The notes under the pieces: model-generated
The model's database searches: none
Told to the model about the DNA's origin: nothing
What the model saw: only the letters and a program-made list of their open reading frames with translations
Assembly (NCBI RefSeq): GCF_001904725.1
Contig: NZ_MRCE01000008.1
Span: 171,584-235,583, forward strand
Direction: 5' to 3'
Source of the DNA: Phormidium ambiguum IAM M-71
GTDB taxonomy: Bacteria > Cyanobacteriota > Cyanobacteriia > Cyanobacteriales > Aerosakkonemataceae
DNA length: 64,000 nt
Translations under genes and position numbers: made by a program
Shown here: positions 44,653 through 54,779 of the stretch, in pieces
Layout: every line of letters begins with the position of its first letter
Position numbering within the stretch: the stretch's first letter is position 1

Positions 44653-45009
44653 TCAGTAAAAAATATGAATCATTCTGTCATCATTTTGGCACAAGGAGGA
44701 TTGTGGATTAGGGATGCGTCACATTATGACTCAAAACGCAGTTGCATTTCTGAGGCGGTGATGGTCACTGGCTCAACTTTTCGGTACGATCATAACTCTT
44801 GTAGGGTAGGCATCCTGCCTGCTTTTGAGATTCTTTTCTGGAGAAATCTCATGCTACCGCCTACTTCTTCCCTATTCACTGTGAATCTCAGTTCAAAGGT
44901 TTACAAACGTGATAAGACGATCGAGTAATTAACCTTTAAACTTGTGAAAAAATGGCAAATTTGGAGGAGGCGCTAAAGTGCTACTACGTACAAAAGCGAT
45001 CGCACTCCT
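44653..45009. other. Intergenic region with a GILPA-type repeat
   Basis: Holds the promoter of the ABC ATPase gene and the repeat copy at 44801-44822. Frames here (for example 44623-44928) read VGILPA from the repeat and have no gene-like composition. Nothing else is seen. Confidence 0.45.
44801..44822. repeat. Intergenic copy of the rsmG-type repeat
   Basis: gtagggtaggcatcctgcct with the small palindrome ggca-tcc-tgcc, the same family as the in-frame copy in rsmG 1.1 kb away. Confidence 0.65.
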
Positions 45010-46362
45010 TTACTTCACCCACCTTAAACCATTTCGTTCTTGATACTCTAAAATATACACTACATTCTTTTGCTCTAAAGGAGTTAACAAATTATCGGGA
45101 AAACTTTCTGGCGAATATATCGAACGATACCAGGATTGGCTACTAAAATATTCTTGTAATTCTTGACTTCTAAACTTTCTGCCATAACGAGCATAAATTG
45201 AATTTCGCAAAACATCTAACTCTAAAGCATTTTTATCAAACAAATCTGCATCAGTAACTTGTCTTTGGGAAAGCCAAGTAAAATCGTAATTTTTAGGAAA
45301 ATTTATCTGCGGAATAACAGGTATACTTTGTTTTAAATTTGGTTGGGGAATGGAGTTAAAAAATGTTCGATAAATTGTTGGTATACTAACTAAACAGATG
45401 AGAATTATACTACCAATAATCAGTAAGTTTTTCTGATTAATTTGCTCTGCGGGTGCAGGATTTTGTTTTACATTTTCATCTGCTTTTTTTGGAGAAGTGG
45501 CTAATAAAGTTACCGTAGAAGGGATAAGAGTAGAATCTAATTTTAATGCTTCTAACATTTCATTGGCTGTTTGGTAGCGATCGCACCAATGAGACTGAAC
45601 TGCCTTTTGCAAAACTCTTACCAAACTAAGACTAATGTTTAAAGCATACTGCTGCCATAAAATCTCTCCCGTTTGATAATCTATATCCAAAGTTTTAGGA
45701 GTCCGATGAGTTAACAAATAAATTGCTGTCATTCCCAAACTATATAGATCGCTAGCATAAACAGGTCTACCTGCTGCTTGTTCAGGAGGCATAAAACCAC
45801 TAGTACCAATAACAATAGAACTAGTTGTACTACCATGAGAATTGACTATAGTTCCCATCGTTTCTTTAACAGCACCAAAATCAATTAAAACAGGTTTGCC
45901 ATCACTTTCCCTGATAATAATATTGTCTGGTTTAATATCCCGATGTACCATTTTTTTGCTATGGACATAATCTAAAACGGGCAAAATATCCAACAAAAAC
46001 CCTCGGACGAAACTTTCAGTTTGCACGCCTTCCAATTGAAGTTTTTTTCCTAAAGTTTGTCCGGCAATCCATTCTTGAACTAAATAAAATTGCTCATTAA
46101 TAGTAAAATAAGCATATAATTTAGGTATTTGATGATTGCCTTCGCCCAATTCTTCTAAAACTACAGCTTCCCGTGCAAATCTTTCTTTGACTAACTGATA
46201 AACTTCCGGTTTATTTTCAATAGGTTTCAGTTGCTTAATTACACAACGACGTTTCGACGGCATATTCGTATCTTCTGCCAAAAAAGTATCACCAAAACCA
46301 CCACCACCCAATTTTTGGAGCAAAAGATAGCGGTTATTCAGAAGTTCCGGTATCATTGGCAT
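45010..46362 (-). CDS. Serine/threonine protein kinase with C-terminal YARHG domain
   Basis: A 450-residue membrane kinase. The kinase domain is residues about 8-275: glycine loop LGGGGFGDTFLAED, Lys in CVIKQL, catalytic loop VHRDIKPDN and DFGAVKE. One membrane span lies near residues 313-333 (LLIIGSIILICLVSIPTIY), then an extracytoplasmic YARHG domain (LRNSIYARYGRKFRSQELQE, about 385-405). YARHG domains are thought to bind outside the cell, so the likely role is sensing an envelope or external signal and phosphorylating cytoplasmic targets. It is divergent from the esterase gene. Confidence 0.93.
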   Translation of the reverse strand: MPMIPELLNNRYLLLQKLGGGGFGDTFLAEDTNMPSKRRCVIKQLKPIENKPEVYQLVKERFAREAVVLEELGEGNHQIPKLYAYFTINEQFYLVQEWIAGQTLGKKLQLEGVQTESFVRGFLLDILPVLDYVHSKKMVHRDIKPDNIIIRESDGKPVLIDFGAVKETMGTIVNSHGSTTSSIVIGTSGFMPPEQAAGRPVYASDLYSLGMTAIYLLTHRTPKTLDIDYQTGEILWQQYALNISLSLVRVLQKAVQSHWCDRYQTANEMLEALKLDSTLIPSTVTLLATSPKKADENVKQNPAPAEQINQKNLLIIGSIILICLVSIPTIYRTFFNSIPQPNLKQSIPVIPQINFPKNYDFTWLSQRQVTDADLFDKNALELDVLRNSIYARYGRKFRSQELQEYFSSQSWYRSIYSPESFPDNLLTPLEQKNVVYILEYQERNGLRWVK

Positions 46363-46484
46363 TCACAGATTTGGTTTTGCTCACTAGCTTACAAACCTAT
46401 GCTACAACTATAAATTTGGCGCGATCGCTATTTACAAACAAAAAATAACTCTTATTATACAAACGTACCCAACTATCAAGAGCA

Positions 46485-47264
46485 ATGGGCGATATCCAAA
46501 TTATCCGTGACTTTTACTCATTTGGCGAACAAACAAATCGTACCCTCCGCATCTTCACCCCTACCGCTTACCATGAACAGCCTTATAAGCGATTTCCTGT
46601 GCTTTATATGTTGGATGGGCAAAACATCTTTTCTCATCCAGAATCTGCCGTTTATGATACTTGGTGTGCCAATATTGCCTTAGAAGATTTAATTTCTCAA
46701 GGAACTATCCAGCCTTGGATTATTGTTGGGATCGATCACTTACCCAACCGAATGGAAGAATATTCTCCCTGGCAAGATGGACGGGGACATTTAACCTCGG
46801 AATTTTTAGTAAATAGTTTAAAACCTTATATCGATCGCCAATATCGTACTCTCACCGATCCGCAAAATACCGCAATTTTAGGATCGAGTATGGGAGGATT
46901 ATTTGCTTTGTATATCGGCAAAACTTACCCACAACTTTTTGGACGCATTGGTGGTATTTCTCCCGCCTTAATGTTCGGTGGAGACTTCATGTTTCGCTAT
47001 TGGGATAGACACACTCGCTTTTGGTCAAAAATTCTCTTATATGTCGGTAGTGCCGAACAATACAACTATTACGGCACTGAACTAGATTTCGTGCCAATAA
47101 ACGAGTACTTTTATCAGCATTTGAAAAATTTAGGCTACACAGAACAGGAATTAAGTTTTGTGCTTGCCGAAAGCGAAATTCACCACGAAACTGCTTGGCA
47201 AAAACGTTTACCAGAAATCTTAACTTGGTTATTAGAACCCACAGTAGGAAGTGGGTGGTTTTAA
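46485..47264 (+). CDS. Alpha/beta-hydrolase esterase (esterase D / Fes-like)
   Basis: A 259-residue hydrolase with nucleophile elbow GSSMGGLFAL (Ser near residue 130), FPVLYMLDGQNIF near 37-49, and a late His in SEIHHETAW. This is the putative-esterase family (COG2382/COG2819) that includes enterochelin and S-formylglutathione esterases. No signal peptide. The substrate is not deducible. It stands alone, divergent from the kinase gene. Confidence 0.88.
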   Translation: MGDIQIIRDFYSFGEQTNRTLRIFTPTAYHEQPYKRFPVLYMLDGQNIFSHPESAVYDTWCANIALEDLISQGTIQPWIIVGIDHLPNRMEEYSPWQDGRGHLTSEFLVNSLKPYIDRQYRTLTDPQNTAILGSSMGGLFALYIGKTYPQLFGRIGGISPALMFGGDFMFRYWDRHTRFWSKILLYVGSAEQYNYYGTELDFVPINEYFYQHLKNLGYTEQELSFVLAESEIHHETAWQKRLPEILTWLLEPTVGSGWF

Positions 47265-47338
47265 GGACAAATAGCAAAATTTTCCTATATTTAACAATAG
47301 TAAAATTTAGCTATTTGCCCACTTATAACCTAAGCAAA

Positions 47339-49972
47339 TTATCCCTTATAACCCACATAAAGAGGAATTTGTCTGCCACTACCTACAAAACTTGGTACAC
47401 TACTCCGAGATAAATTTCTAGTTATTCCATTGCGCTTTTCCTGAATATAAGTTGTATAGTTAGGCCCTCCTCCATAATTGATTTCTGCCAAACTAACTGA
47501 AATTGAAGACTCATCATTAATAAACATTGGATCATTTTGAGTTCCATCAGGCGCAGCAGTTGTAGTGTAGGCAAAACCACCAAGAAGCTCTGTTTTTCCA
47601 CCGTTTTTAGTGTGAATTAATGTACCCCCTCGTTCGGTTTTCAGTCCCAAAATCCAAAGATTTCCACCATTATTTGTAATATGGGTTCCCTGATACTCTA
47701 CGTTAAACTGACGTGCCCAAATATTTTGTTGATTGAATGTCCAATTAGAAAAAGGATTGGAAACGACATCTTCAAGAAAAACATCACCTGAACCTGTCAT
47801 ATTACCCGATACATTTAAAGAGTGACGAATTACGATCGTTCTTGCAGAAGCATTCTCAAAAGTTGGGTTTTGGTAATAACCACCCTCCAGCCTTTCAAAC
47901 ACAACTACAGGACTAGTACCATCCACCAATTTGAAACCTGTATAACTTTGATTGGACTCCGTACCAACAATTACTTTTGCTTCCGTACCAATTACTCGTC
48001 GTACATTGTTACGAACTAAAACTGTATTTCTTAGGTCGTAAGTTCCATTGGGAAAATAAACAGTAGTTCTTCCCGAATCGATCGCTCTTTGCACTGCCTC
48101 CGAATCATCCCTTCCATCATCAGGAATTGCCCCAAAAGAAACCACATTCGCCCAAGGCGTTGTCGTTGGATTATCCCAAGGCACATCAGGAGTTTCCCGA
48201 ATCGGCAAATTCAATGTTTTAGTCGGAGTCTCAAACAAACTCCTAATACCACCAGAAGAAAACTCACCAATTAATGGCCCTGTTTGGATATTACCCGCAC
48301 TTTGAATCGCAGCTTGATAACCCGATGTTGTCAAATTGCGAACGAACAAACTATTCGCCGGATCGTTTCTCAGTGCTGGTTGATTAATAGCGCCGTTAAT
48401 CCCAGTGAAAGACGCATCAATCAACGTCATACGTCCTCTAGCGTTATAAACAGCAGTCACTCCGTTTGTACTGGTCAATCCGCGAATATTGATTACCTGA
48501 CCTGTATTGTAGAATCCGTAAACACTTTGGTTTTCTAACTTGATATTTTCAAAAGTTTGACTATTAACGGTGAAACCAGTCCGAATCCCGTATTGAAATC
48601 CTTGTACGGTAACATTTTTAACTAAGAGAGGCCCGATTTCGTCCATAAAATTCATATCCAAGCCATTCACACCCAGTCCATCACCCGATCGAATCGTTAC
48701 CTCACGCACAGTTCCTTGGTTACTGGCATTGAACTGAATACCGATCGCCCCAATGTTTCCCCTTCCTGTATCCAAAGTCAAGTTCCGAATCGAATTACGA
48801 AACCTTTGAGCAGGACTAGGGCCTGTAAAAATTACTGATTTTGGCTCATTGACATCAGTGAACCCAGCCGCATTATCCTTTAACTTAATAATCGTTCCCT
48901 GTTCGCTTTGTCCTTGAAGAATCGTCCTCTTATACTCCTGACCCTCCACAGTGCCTTCTGGCCAATTTAAGCGATCGGAAACCAAATAAACACCATTCGG
49001 CAAATAAATAATCCGATTTCCATTAGGATACGCATCCAGCGCCGCTTGAATCGCCGCCGTATCATCTGTCACCCCATCCCCTTTCGCCCCAAACTGGGTT
49101 TTGACATTAATAACACCCGAATCAGCCGGAAAAACAATATTCTCATTTTCAACATTGGTTGGTAGCGGCAGATTAACTTGGAAAGAACCCAATGTAGACG
49201 CAGGCATAAAATTACCGCTAGTATCGCTTACCTGATTCGGTTGTAAAGCAAAAGTGTAGCGACCATTATCATCGATCGTCCAACTACCTCCAGGTGCAGT
49301 AATTCGATAAGTTGCTGTACGCGGAGTCCCATTACTATTGTTGTTTACACCGATCAAAGTTGCCATTTGGCTAAAACCTTGGGAACCCGTTACCAAAATA
49401 TCACTACTATTCAACGTCCCTACATTAACAGCCGTATTATCCGAATATGTCACAGTAAAGTCATATACAGAACCCCCCTCAGTCAAAATATCAGGCGCTG
49501 TCACGCCAGCAGTCGGAGGCGCAGAATCACCCAAAGCAATGGAATATAAATGACTTTGAGGAATCACTTGTTTATTTAAAGAAGGCCCCGACCATAATAA
49601 TTGAGCAGATGCCGAACCTTCCCACTCTAAATATTCCAGCTTGATATCATACTTCTGATTCCCAGAAAGGCTAATCGAACCGCTTCTTTCACTAACTACT
49701 CCCGCATCTTCCCAGTCATCAATTAACTGTTTTCCATTTACCCACAACCTCACTCCATCATTCGCCCGCACAAAAAACGTATAGTTCCCAGAAGTTTCCG
49801 GTTGTATCTGTCCCGTCCAACGAACTGAGAAGGTATCAGAACCTATCCCTGAAGCAGGCGAACCTGTTCCCCAGTTAAAGTCCACGTTACTATCTGTGCG
49901 CGTAAATTTGAGATTTGTGAGGTTGTAATTGTCATAATACTCACCACGCAAGCCATTACCAATTAGTTCCAT
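47339..49972 (-). CDS. PA14 plus pectate-lyase-3 beta-helix protein (877 aa)
   Basis: Domains: PA14 (about residues 5-140, GLRGEYYDNYNLTNLKFTRT and DGVRLWVNGKQLIDDWED), a beta-sandwich spacer (about 155-270), then two right-handed beta-helix blocks of the pectate_lyase_3/GH55 kind, each starting NVKTQFGAKGDGVTDDTAAI (about 288) or NVVSFGAIPDDGRDDSEAVQ (about 617). PA14 is a carbohydrate-binding module, so the protein probably binds and perhaps cuts polysaccharide. There is no classical signal peptide; export by a non-classical or type I route is possible. Confidence 0.9.
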   Translation of the reverse strand: MELIGNGLRGEYYDNYNLTNLKFTRTDSNVDFNWGTGSPASGIGSDTFSVRWTGQIQPETSGNYTFFVRANDGVRLWVNGKQLIDDWEDAGVVSERSGSISLSGNQKYDIKLEYLEWEGSASAQLLWSGPSLNKQVIPQSHLYSIALGDSAPPTAGVTAPDILTEGGSVYDFTVTYSDNTAVNVGTLNSSDILVTGSQGFSQMATLIGVNNNSNGTPRTATYRITAPGGSWTIDDNGRYTFALQPNQVSDTSGNFMPASTLGSFQVNLPLPTNVENENIVFPADSGVINVKTQFGAKGDGVTDDTAAIQAALDAYPNGNRIIYLPNGVYLVSDRLNWPEGTVEGQEYKRTILQGQSEQGTIIKLKDNAAGFTDVNEPKSVIFTGPSPAQRFRNSIRNLTLDTGRGNIGAIGIQFNASNQGTVREVTIRSGDGLGVNGLDMNFMDEIGPLLVKNVTVQGFQYGIRTGFTVNSQTFENIKLENQSVYGFYNTGQVINIRGLTSTNGVTAVYNARGRMTLIDASFTGINGAINQPALRNDPANSLFVRNLTTSGYQAAIQSAGNIQTGPLIGEFSSGGIRSLFETPTKTLNLPIRETPDVPWDNPTTTPWANVVSFGAIPDDGRDDSEAVQRAIDSGRTTVYFPNGTYDLRNTVLVRNNVRRVIGTEAKVIVGTESNQSYTGFKLVDGTSPVVVFERLEGGYYQNPTFENASARTIVIRHSLNVSGNMTGSGDVFLEDVVSNPFSNWTFNQQNIWARQFNVEYQGTHITNNGGNLWILGLKTERGGTLIHTKNGGKTELLGGFAYTTTAAPDGTQNDPMFINDESSISVSLAEINYGGGPNYTTYIQEKRNGITRNLSRSSVPSFVGSGRQIPLYVGYKG

Positions 49973-50479
49973 TTGCGATTCTCCCGAAGTAAAAAAATTT
50001 GCAGCCTGGTTATGTTTTTTCTAGATTTACTGAAAATTTTCTTGTAGATAATTAGGTAATTAACTACTTGTATTTCGCTATAATTAGCAACCCCATTCGT
50101 CAATTTGCTTTAGAAATTAACGGCTATTTTTTAACAATAATTGAGGGAAAAGGCGCTATTTAGAGTTCCTTGAAATTACTTACATACGTTTGATTTGCGT
50201 AATTCTTATTTAAGTATTACTGATAATACTATACCCATAAACCAGCCCCAAGTTTAAGAATTACTAGTTATTTACAAAGTTTTTGCAAATTTTTTGTAAA
50301 GTTTTTGCAAATTTTTTGTAAAGCTTTTTTGACAAGGTTTGTCATAGTAATATTAGAGCGATCAAGAATTTGTAACGACTAATTTTTAACTATGTTAAAT
50401 ACAGCTTAAATTCCAAAAGTGATGCACAAGGTAACAATTTTTTTATGCGCTTTTCTCCTCAGATTGTTTATTTCGTTTA
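49973..50479. other. AT-rich intergenic region upstream of the PA14 gene
   Basis: A 507-bp spacer. It contains a 22-bp tandem repeat at 50276-50330 and otherwise only AT-rich sequence. The promoter of the PA14 gene should lie at its left end. No gene is seen. Confidence 0.45.
50276..50330. repeat. 22-bp A/T-rich tandem repeat (about 2.5 units)
   Basis: Units start at 50276, 50298 and 50320 with the core aaagtttttgcaaattttttg. Two full copies and a partial third are spaced exactly 22 bp, about two helical turns, so poly-T tracts fall on one face and may bend the DNA. Confidence 0.85.
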
Positions 50480-53200
50480 TTACTCATGACAATATTGAGG
50501 TGCAGAACTGAAATTTTGTGGTGTTACCGTTGCAGTTTTTGCTACAAGAACCACTTGACCTTGAGAATTTTTCACCCATCCTTGAGCTTCTACAATATGG
50601 GACGTACTATCAAAAGATTCCTGATTTTTCCCTAATTTTTCCTCATCTATGTAGGCAGGAGAGGCATTGAGAGCGCGGTTGCTTCTCGACAACGCTACCT
50701 CTCTTAAATCTATCCAAGTTGCTTCATTTCTAATGGGTTCATTTGGCGACGGTGGCAAGCCACCTCTGCCAGTAACGATAAATTCGCTTTTCTCCTCACC
50801 ACGACGGCGACAATTAGAGGCAACTAACATAGCAGCATTAACAGGATTTGTAGGCAAGTCCACTAAACCGGAACTAGGGTTAACGTCCGGGGTATTGATG
50901 GCTAGAGTGCCGCTTAAGGCAGAATTTGCACCTGTTGCGGTGATGTCGTTAGTGGGCAGATTTCTCGGATCTAAAAGGGCAGAAGCGTCGGTATTGAGTA
51001 GTCTTTGCAATTCTTCTCTGGTGCGTGTCTGTAAGCCAAATATACCTTTGGTGTCGATCGTAATGTTACCGCCTTGAGAATTTATCGAGTTGGCAGTGAT
51101 ATCGCTATTTTCTAAACCGACGATGACATCAGCATTAATGGAGATATTACCACCGATCGCATTTTCACCTCGTGCATTAGTGGTAATTCTGCTGCCTCGA
51201 CGCAATACCAAACTATCGGAACGTAAGTTAATAGTTGCCTGCACTTTGTTGGAGTCAGTGTTGGAACTGCGGGTGTTAGCATCTAGAAAAGCTTGATTGT
51301 CCAAATAAATAGAGCGAGCATTGATATTTAAACTACCTGCATTCCCTTCTCCTAAACTGCTCACAGCTAGTACGACTCCATCTCGCAACACCAAATTTGT
51401 CGTGTTGATGTTCAAATCACCCGCTATTCCGGTTGATTCTGGAAGGGTAAAAGCACCAAGCATAAATACTATAAGGGATGAGCCGATTCCTATCACTTCC
51501 ACAGACTCAGAAGCATCAATCTCGATCGTTCCCCCTTTTCCCGACCCGGATACAGCCGCTCCAATCGCTGCCGAATTTTGGATAATAAACCTACGAGTCC
51601 TAATCTTGATGTCGCCAGCATCTCCGGTACTGAGGGTAGAAGCAAACAAGCCAGTATTAACTGGGGCACCCAGAAGAGAAAAATTATTACCTCCAATGAA
51701 TTCGGCTTTTTCAGAGGCATTTATAGTGATAGTTCCACCCTTTCCCGCGCCAGCAGTGCCTGCGATCGCTAACCCCAAATTCTGAAAAAGTAGAGAACTG
51801 GTATTAATAACTATGTCGCCTGCTGCGCCAGTACTTCCAGGTTTATTACCTGTAATCAAGCCGGAGTTATTAACCTCTGTGGAATTTGTTGCATTGATAC
51901 TTAAAGAGCCACCTTCAGCTACTCCAGTGTTAGAAGCAACAATGAAAGCTCCATTCTGAGCAGTAAACCTAGAAGTGTGAATTTCTATGTTTCCCGCATC
52001 TCCTTCTCCAAAACTGATAGTAAACAAGCCATTGCGGAATTGAGGTATGTCTGATTCAAAGCCAGCAATCTGTTGCAGGGTTTCCACAAATCCTCCAGTT
52101 CCCATCAATTCTACTGAGCCGGAGGCATTAACAATAATATTTCCTCCAGAAATCGATCCCAAGCTAAAAGAGATAATACGTGACCCAGAACTTAGTTGCA
52201 GGTTACGCGCTTGAATACGGATGTCGCCCCCACCTGTACCACTAGTATCAACCGTTGCTCCATTCCTCAGTTGAATATCTCCAAATTTATGGATGCCAGA
52301 ATAGTCTAAAGCAAAACCTTTGTCGATTGGTGTAAGCGTTACATCACCTTCAGTAACACTTCCAAGTTCAATCCGTCCTCCTGGTGTTGTTGGTACTGGA
52401 TTTCCGTTTACTATCGTAATGGGAATTCCACCTGCAACAATACCTGATGCTAAAGGATTGTTACTACCTTCGATCGTTAAATTCCCACCTACCAATGCTA
52501 TGGTCTTTCCTGTTTGGACGGCAAGATTTGACCCCTGTACAATAATTGCAGATGAAGTCTGTACGTTGGCAGATAACGATTGTTGGCTGGTATATTGCAA
52601 ACCAATAGGAACGTTTATAGTTAGTAGGGGCAAGCTTGAAGGGTTAGCGATCCCAAACTCCATCCCATCACTAAACTTAATACTATTCGCCGTACTCGCT
52701 AAAAATGAGCCACCAATATTTAATTGTGCATTCGGGCCAAAAATAATTCCATTGGGATTGAGCAAAAATAAGTTAGCTGTACCATTTGCTCTAATCAACC
52801 CATCAATATCAGAAATTGATCTACCAGTTACCCGACTGAAAATATTCTGCACATCCAGGGCGTTATTGAAAAATGCCTCACCACCAGTGGGAATTGAAAA
52901 CTCACCAAAACTGTGAAACAAATTCCCACCCGCCCTAGTTCCGCCTTCAATGATGTTTGTATTTCCTGAAGGTGTGACGATCGAATTTACAGGCAAAGTC
53001 GCATCTGGGACAATTTGTGCTTGGGCTTGGGCAATGAAAAAGGAAAAGCTGACTAATAAAAAGCCACCTGACAACAAAATCTTCTGTTTGCCATACCTTG
53101 ATATTTTTTCTGCTTTATTGCTTAGTTCACAGAGGGAAAAAATTGGAATTAAAAAAAGGCTATTTGTTTCCTTAGATACCTCTTTGTAGCCCCGTTTCAT
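50480..53200 (-). CDS. Two-partner-secretion exoprotein (TpsA; filamentous haemagglutinin N-terminal domain)
   Basis: A 906-residue protein with a long signal region (hydrophobic core LLSGGFLLVSFSFFIAQAQA, residues about 43-61). It is followed by the TPS secretion domain: IVPDATLPVNSIVTPSGNTN, GGNLFHSFGEFSIPTGGEAF, and the landmark NPNGIIFGPNAQLNIGGSFL (about 147-166). A long beta-helical part with many GGxI-type turns follows, ending in a cyanobacterial S-layer-like C-terminus (SNCRRRGEEKSEFIVTGRGG near 805). It is exported through a TpsB pore not present in the window. The likely role is surface adhesion. Confidence 0.93.
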   Translation of the reverse strand: MKRGYKEVSKETNSLFLIPIFSLCELSNKAEKISRYGKQKILLSGGFLLVSFSFFIAQAQAQIVPDATLPVNSIVTPSGNTNIIEGGTRAGGNLFHSFGEFSIPTGGEAFFNNALDVQNIFSRVTGRSISDIDGLIRANGTANLFLLNPNGIIFGPNAQLNIGGSFLASTANSIKFSDGMEFGIANPSSLPLLTINVPIGLQYTSQQSLSANVQTSSAIIVQGSNLAVQTGKTIALVGGNLTIEGSNNPLASGIVAGGIPITIVNGNPVPTTPGGRIELGSVTEGDVTLTPIDKGFALDYSGIHKFGDIQLRNGATVDTSGTGGGDIRIQARNLQLSSGSRIISFSLGSISGGNIIVNASGSVELMGTGGFVETLQQIAGFESDIPQFRNGLFTISFGEGDAGNIEIHTSRFTAQNGAFIVASNTGVAEGGSLSINATNSTEVNNSGLITGNKPGSTGAAGDIVINTSSLLFQNLGLAIAGTAGAGKGGTITINASEKAEFIGGNNFSLLGAPVNTGLFASTLSTGDAGDIKIRTRRFIIQNSAAIGAAVSGSGKGGTIEIDASESVEVIGIGSSLIVFMLGAFTLPESTGIAGDLNINTTNLVLRDGVVLAVSSLGEGNAGSLNINARSIYLDNQAFLDANTRSSNTDSNKVQATINLRSDSLVLRRGSRITTNARGENAIGGNISINADVIVGLENSDITANSINSQGGNITIDTKGIFGLQTRTREELQRLLNTDASALLDPRNLPTNDITATGANSALSGTLAINTPDVNPSSGLVDLPTNPVNAAMLVASNCRRRGEEKSEFIVTGRGGLPPSPNEPIRNEATWIDLREVALSRSNRALNASPAYIDEEKLGKNQESFDSTSHIVEAQGWVKNSQGQVVLVAKTATVTPQNFSSAPQYCHE

Positions 53201-53539
53201 ATTTATTTATGGCAGTGCAAAACTAGATTTAGAATAACATGAATTACCAATCGCAAAAAGTTCAATACCGTTTTGTCGTCGTTTGCCTTTATTATATTTA
53301 CATACATAATAAGGAATCTAAGTTAAAAGCAATCGCTATCTTTTGAGAGTTTTCTTTTAAGTAATTAAGCAACCTATTTTATAAAGCTTTATTTAAACTT
53401 GTTTCTCATTAATCCAGCTTGTTTTTGTTATTAAAAAATAATCGCGCGATCGCCTTTTACGCCAAAGCTCTAGAATTCAGAAATGCCAAATGTTTTTGGA
53501 GAATGACAGAAGATAGATAATGTGGCGATCGACATCAAA
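53201..53539. other. Intergenic region upstream of the TpsA gene
   Basis: AT-rich, with the TpsA promoter expected near 53210-53300. One HIP1-like cgcgatcgcc is near 53444. No gene is seen before the tRNA. Confidence 0.4.
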
Positions 53540-53613
53540 TCGGGATGACAGGATTTGAACCTGCGGCCCCCTCGTCCCGAACGAGGTGCGCTACCAAGCT
53601 GCGCTACATCCCG
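53540..53613 (-). tRNA. tRNA-Pro, anticodon CGG
   Basis: A 74-nt cloverleaf on the minus strand. The acceptor stem CGGGATG pairs with CATCCCG and the discriminator is A. The D-arm is GCGCAGCTTGGTAGCGC. The anticodon stem CCTCG/CGAGG has loop TTCGGGA with anticodon CGG, reading CCG. The T-arm contains GGTTCAAATCC. CCA is not encoded, as is common in cyanobacteria. Confidence 0.96.
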
Positions 53614-53650
53614 GATTAAAGAAATCACTTTTTTAATTGTATCACAAATT

Positions 53651-53757
53651 AGGGACTGGGAGATGGGGAGATGAGGGAATGGGGAAAGAATCCAAATACC
53701 TCTTCTACTCCCCCCACCTCTCTACCTCCCTATCTCCCCACCTCTTCTGCCTTCTGC
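53651..53757. repeat. Purine/pyrimidine-rich imperfect palindrome upstream of lipA
   Basis: A purine arm (gggagatggggagatgaggg, 53658-53677 and around) faces a pyrimidine arm (ctccctatctccccacctct, 53726-53745). A 23-nt part of the pyrimidine arm (53726-53748) is perfectly complementary to 54669-54691 downstream of lipA. Confidence 0.8.
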
Positions 53758-53800
53758 TATGATCAATCCTGGTTCAAAAGATCGACAGTAAGAGGCAATA

Positions 53801-54670
53801 GTGGTAGTCAAGCCAGAATGGTTGCGAGTCAAAGCGCCTCAATGGGAGCGTGTTGGCAGCGTTAAAGAAATTTTACGGGATTTATCCCTGAATACTGTTT
53901 GTGAAGAAGCATCTTGCCCGAATATTGGTGAATGCTTCCACAATGGCACCGCCACATTTTTAATTATGGGGCCTGCTTGTACGCGAGCTTGTCCTTACTG
54001 TGATATTGATTTTGAAAAAAAGCCTAAACCCCTCGACTCTACAGAACCAGAAAGATTAGCAGAGGCGGTACGACGGTTAAACTTAAATCATGTCGTAATT
54101 ACTTCAGTTAACCGGGATGATTTACCCGATGGTGGCGCATCTCAGTTTGTTGGTTGTATTTCAGAAATTCGTGCTATTTCTCCTGGTACAACTATTGAAG
54201 TGCTAATTCCTGATTTGTGTGGCAACTGGGAAGCATTAGCCCAGATTTTACAAGCTGCACCGGAAGTTTTAAACCACAATACAGAAACAGTACCTCGTTT
54301 ATATCGTCGGGTACGTCCCCAAGGGGAATATGAGAGAACGCTGGAGTTGTTGGATCGATCGCGTCAACTAGCCCCCAAAGTCTACACAAAATCCGGCATC
54401 ATGGTAGGACTGGGAGAAACTGACGAAGAAGTGCGCCAAGTTATGCAAGACTTACGAGCAGTAGATTGCGATATTCTCACCATTGGTCAGTATCTACAAC
54501 CTAGCCAAAAACATCTTCAAGTTGCAGGTTTTGTCACCCCCGAACAGTTCGCCGCTTGGCAAAAATTTGGCGAAAGTATCGGATTTTTACAAGTAGTTTC
54601 TTCTCCTCTAACTCGAAGCTCTTACCATGCAGAACAAGTTAGAGCTTTAATGGAGAGATATCCCCGGTAG
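53801..54670 (+). CDS. lipA: Lipoyl synthase
   Basis: A 289-residue radical SAM enzyme that inserts two sulfurs into protein-bound octanoyl groups. Both 4Fe-4S sites are complete: auxiliary C34, C39, C45 ([13 protein letters not shown]) and radical SAM C60, C64, C67 (CTRACPYC). The C-terminal [12 protein letters not shown] supplies the serine ligand of the auxiliary cluster. The start is GTG 53801. The stop TAG lies at 54668-54670, its last two bases forming the beginning of an inverted repeat that matches the one upstream. Confidence 0.97.
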   Translation: MVVKPEWLRVKAPQWERVGSVKEILRDLSLNTVCEEASCPNIGECFHNGTATFLIMGPACTRACPYCDIDFEKKPKPLDSTEPERLAEAVRRLNLNHVVITSVNRDDLPDGGASQFVGCISEIRAISPGTTIEVLIPDLCGNWEALAQILQAAPEVLNHNTETVPRLYRRVRPQGEYERTLELLDRSRQLAPKVYTKSGIMVGLGETDEEVRQVMQDLRAVDCDILTIGQYLQPSQKHLQVAGFVTPEQFAAWQKFGESIGFLQVVSSPLTRSSYHAEQVRALMERYPR

Positions 54671-54767
54671 AAGAGGTGGGGAGATAGGGAGATGGGGAAA
54701 TGGGGAATTAATTTAACTAGCTCTTCAACTTCCCCCACTTCCCTAACTCTTCCCCCCCAATCCCCAT
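54669..54767. repeat. Purine/pyrimidine-rich imperfect palindrome downstream of lipA
   Basis: Purine arm 54669-54708, pyrimidine arm 54721-54767. The first 23 nt (54669-54691) are the exact inverted copy of 53726-53748. The element overlaps the last bases of lipA and ends just before gpsA. Confidence 0.8.
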
Positions 54768-54779
54768 TAAAAACGTAAG

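Noticed and set aside
44623..44928. A 101-codon plus-strand frame next to the ABC ATPase
   Set aside because: It overlaps the ATPase gene start, uses repeat-derived VGILPA, and has no gene-like composition.
50276..50330. 22-bp repeat as a CRISPR array
   Set aside because: Units are directly adjacent with no unique spacers, and no cas genes are near.
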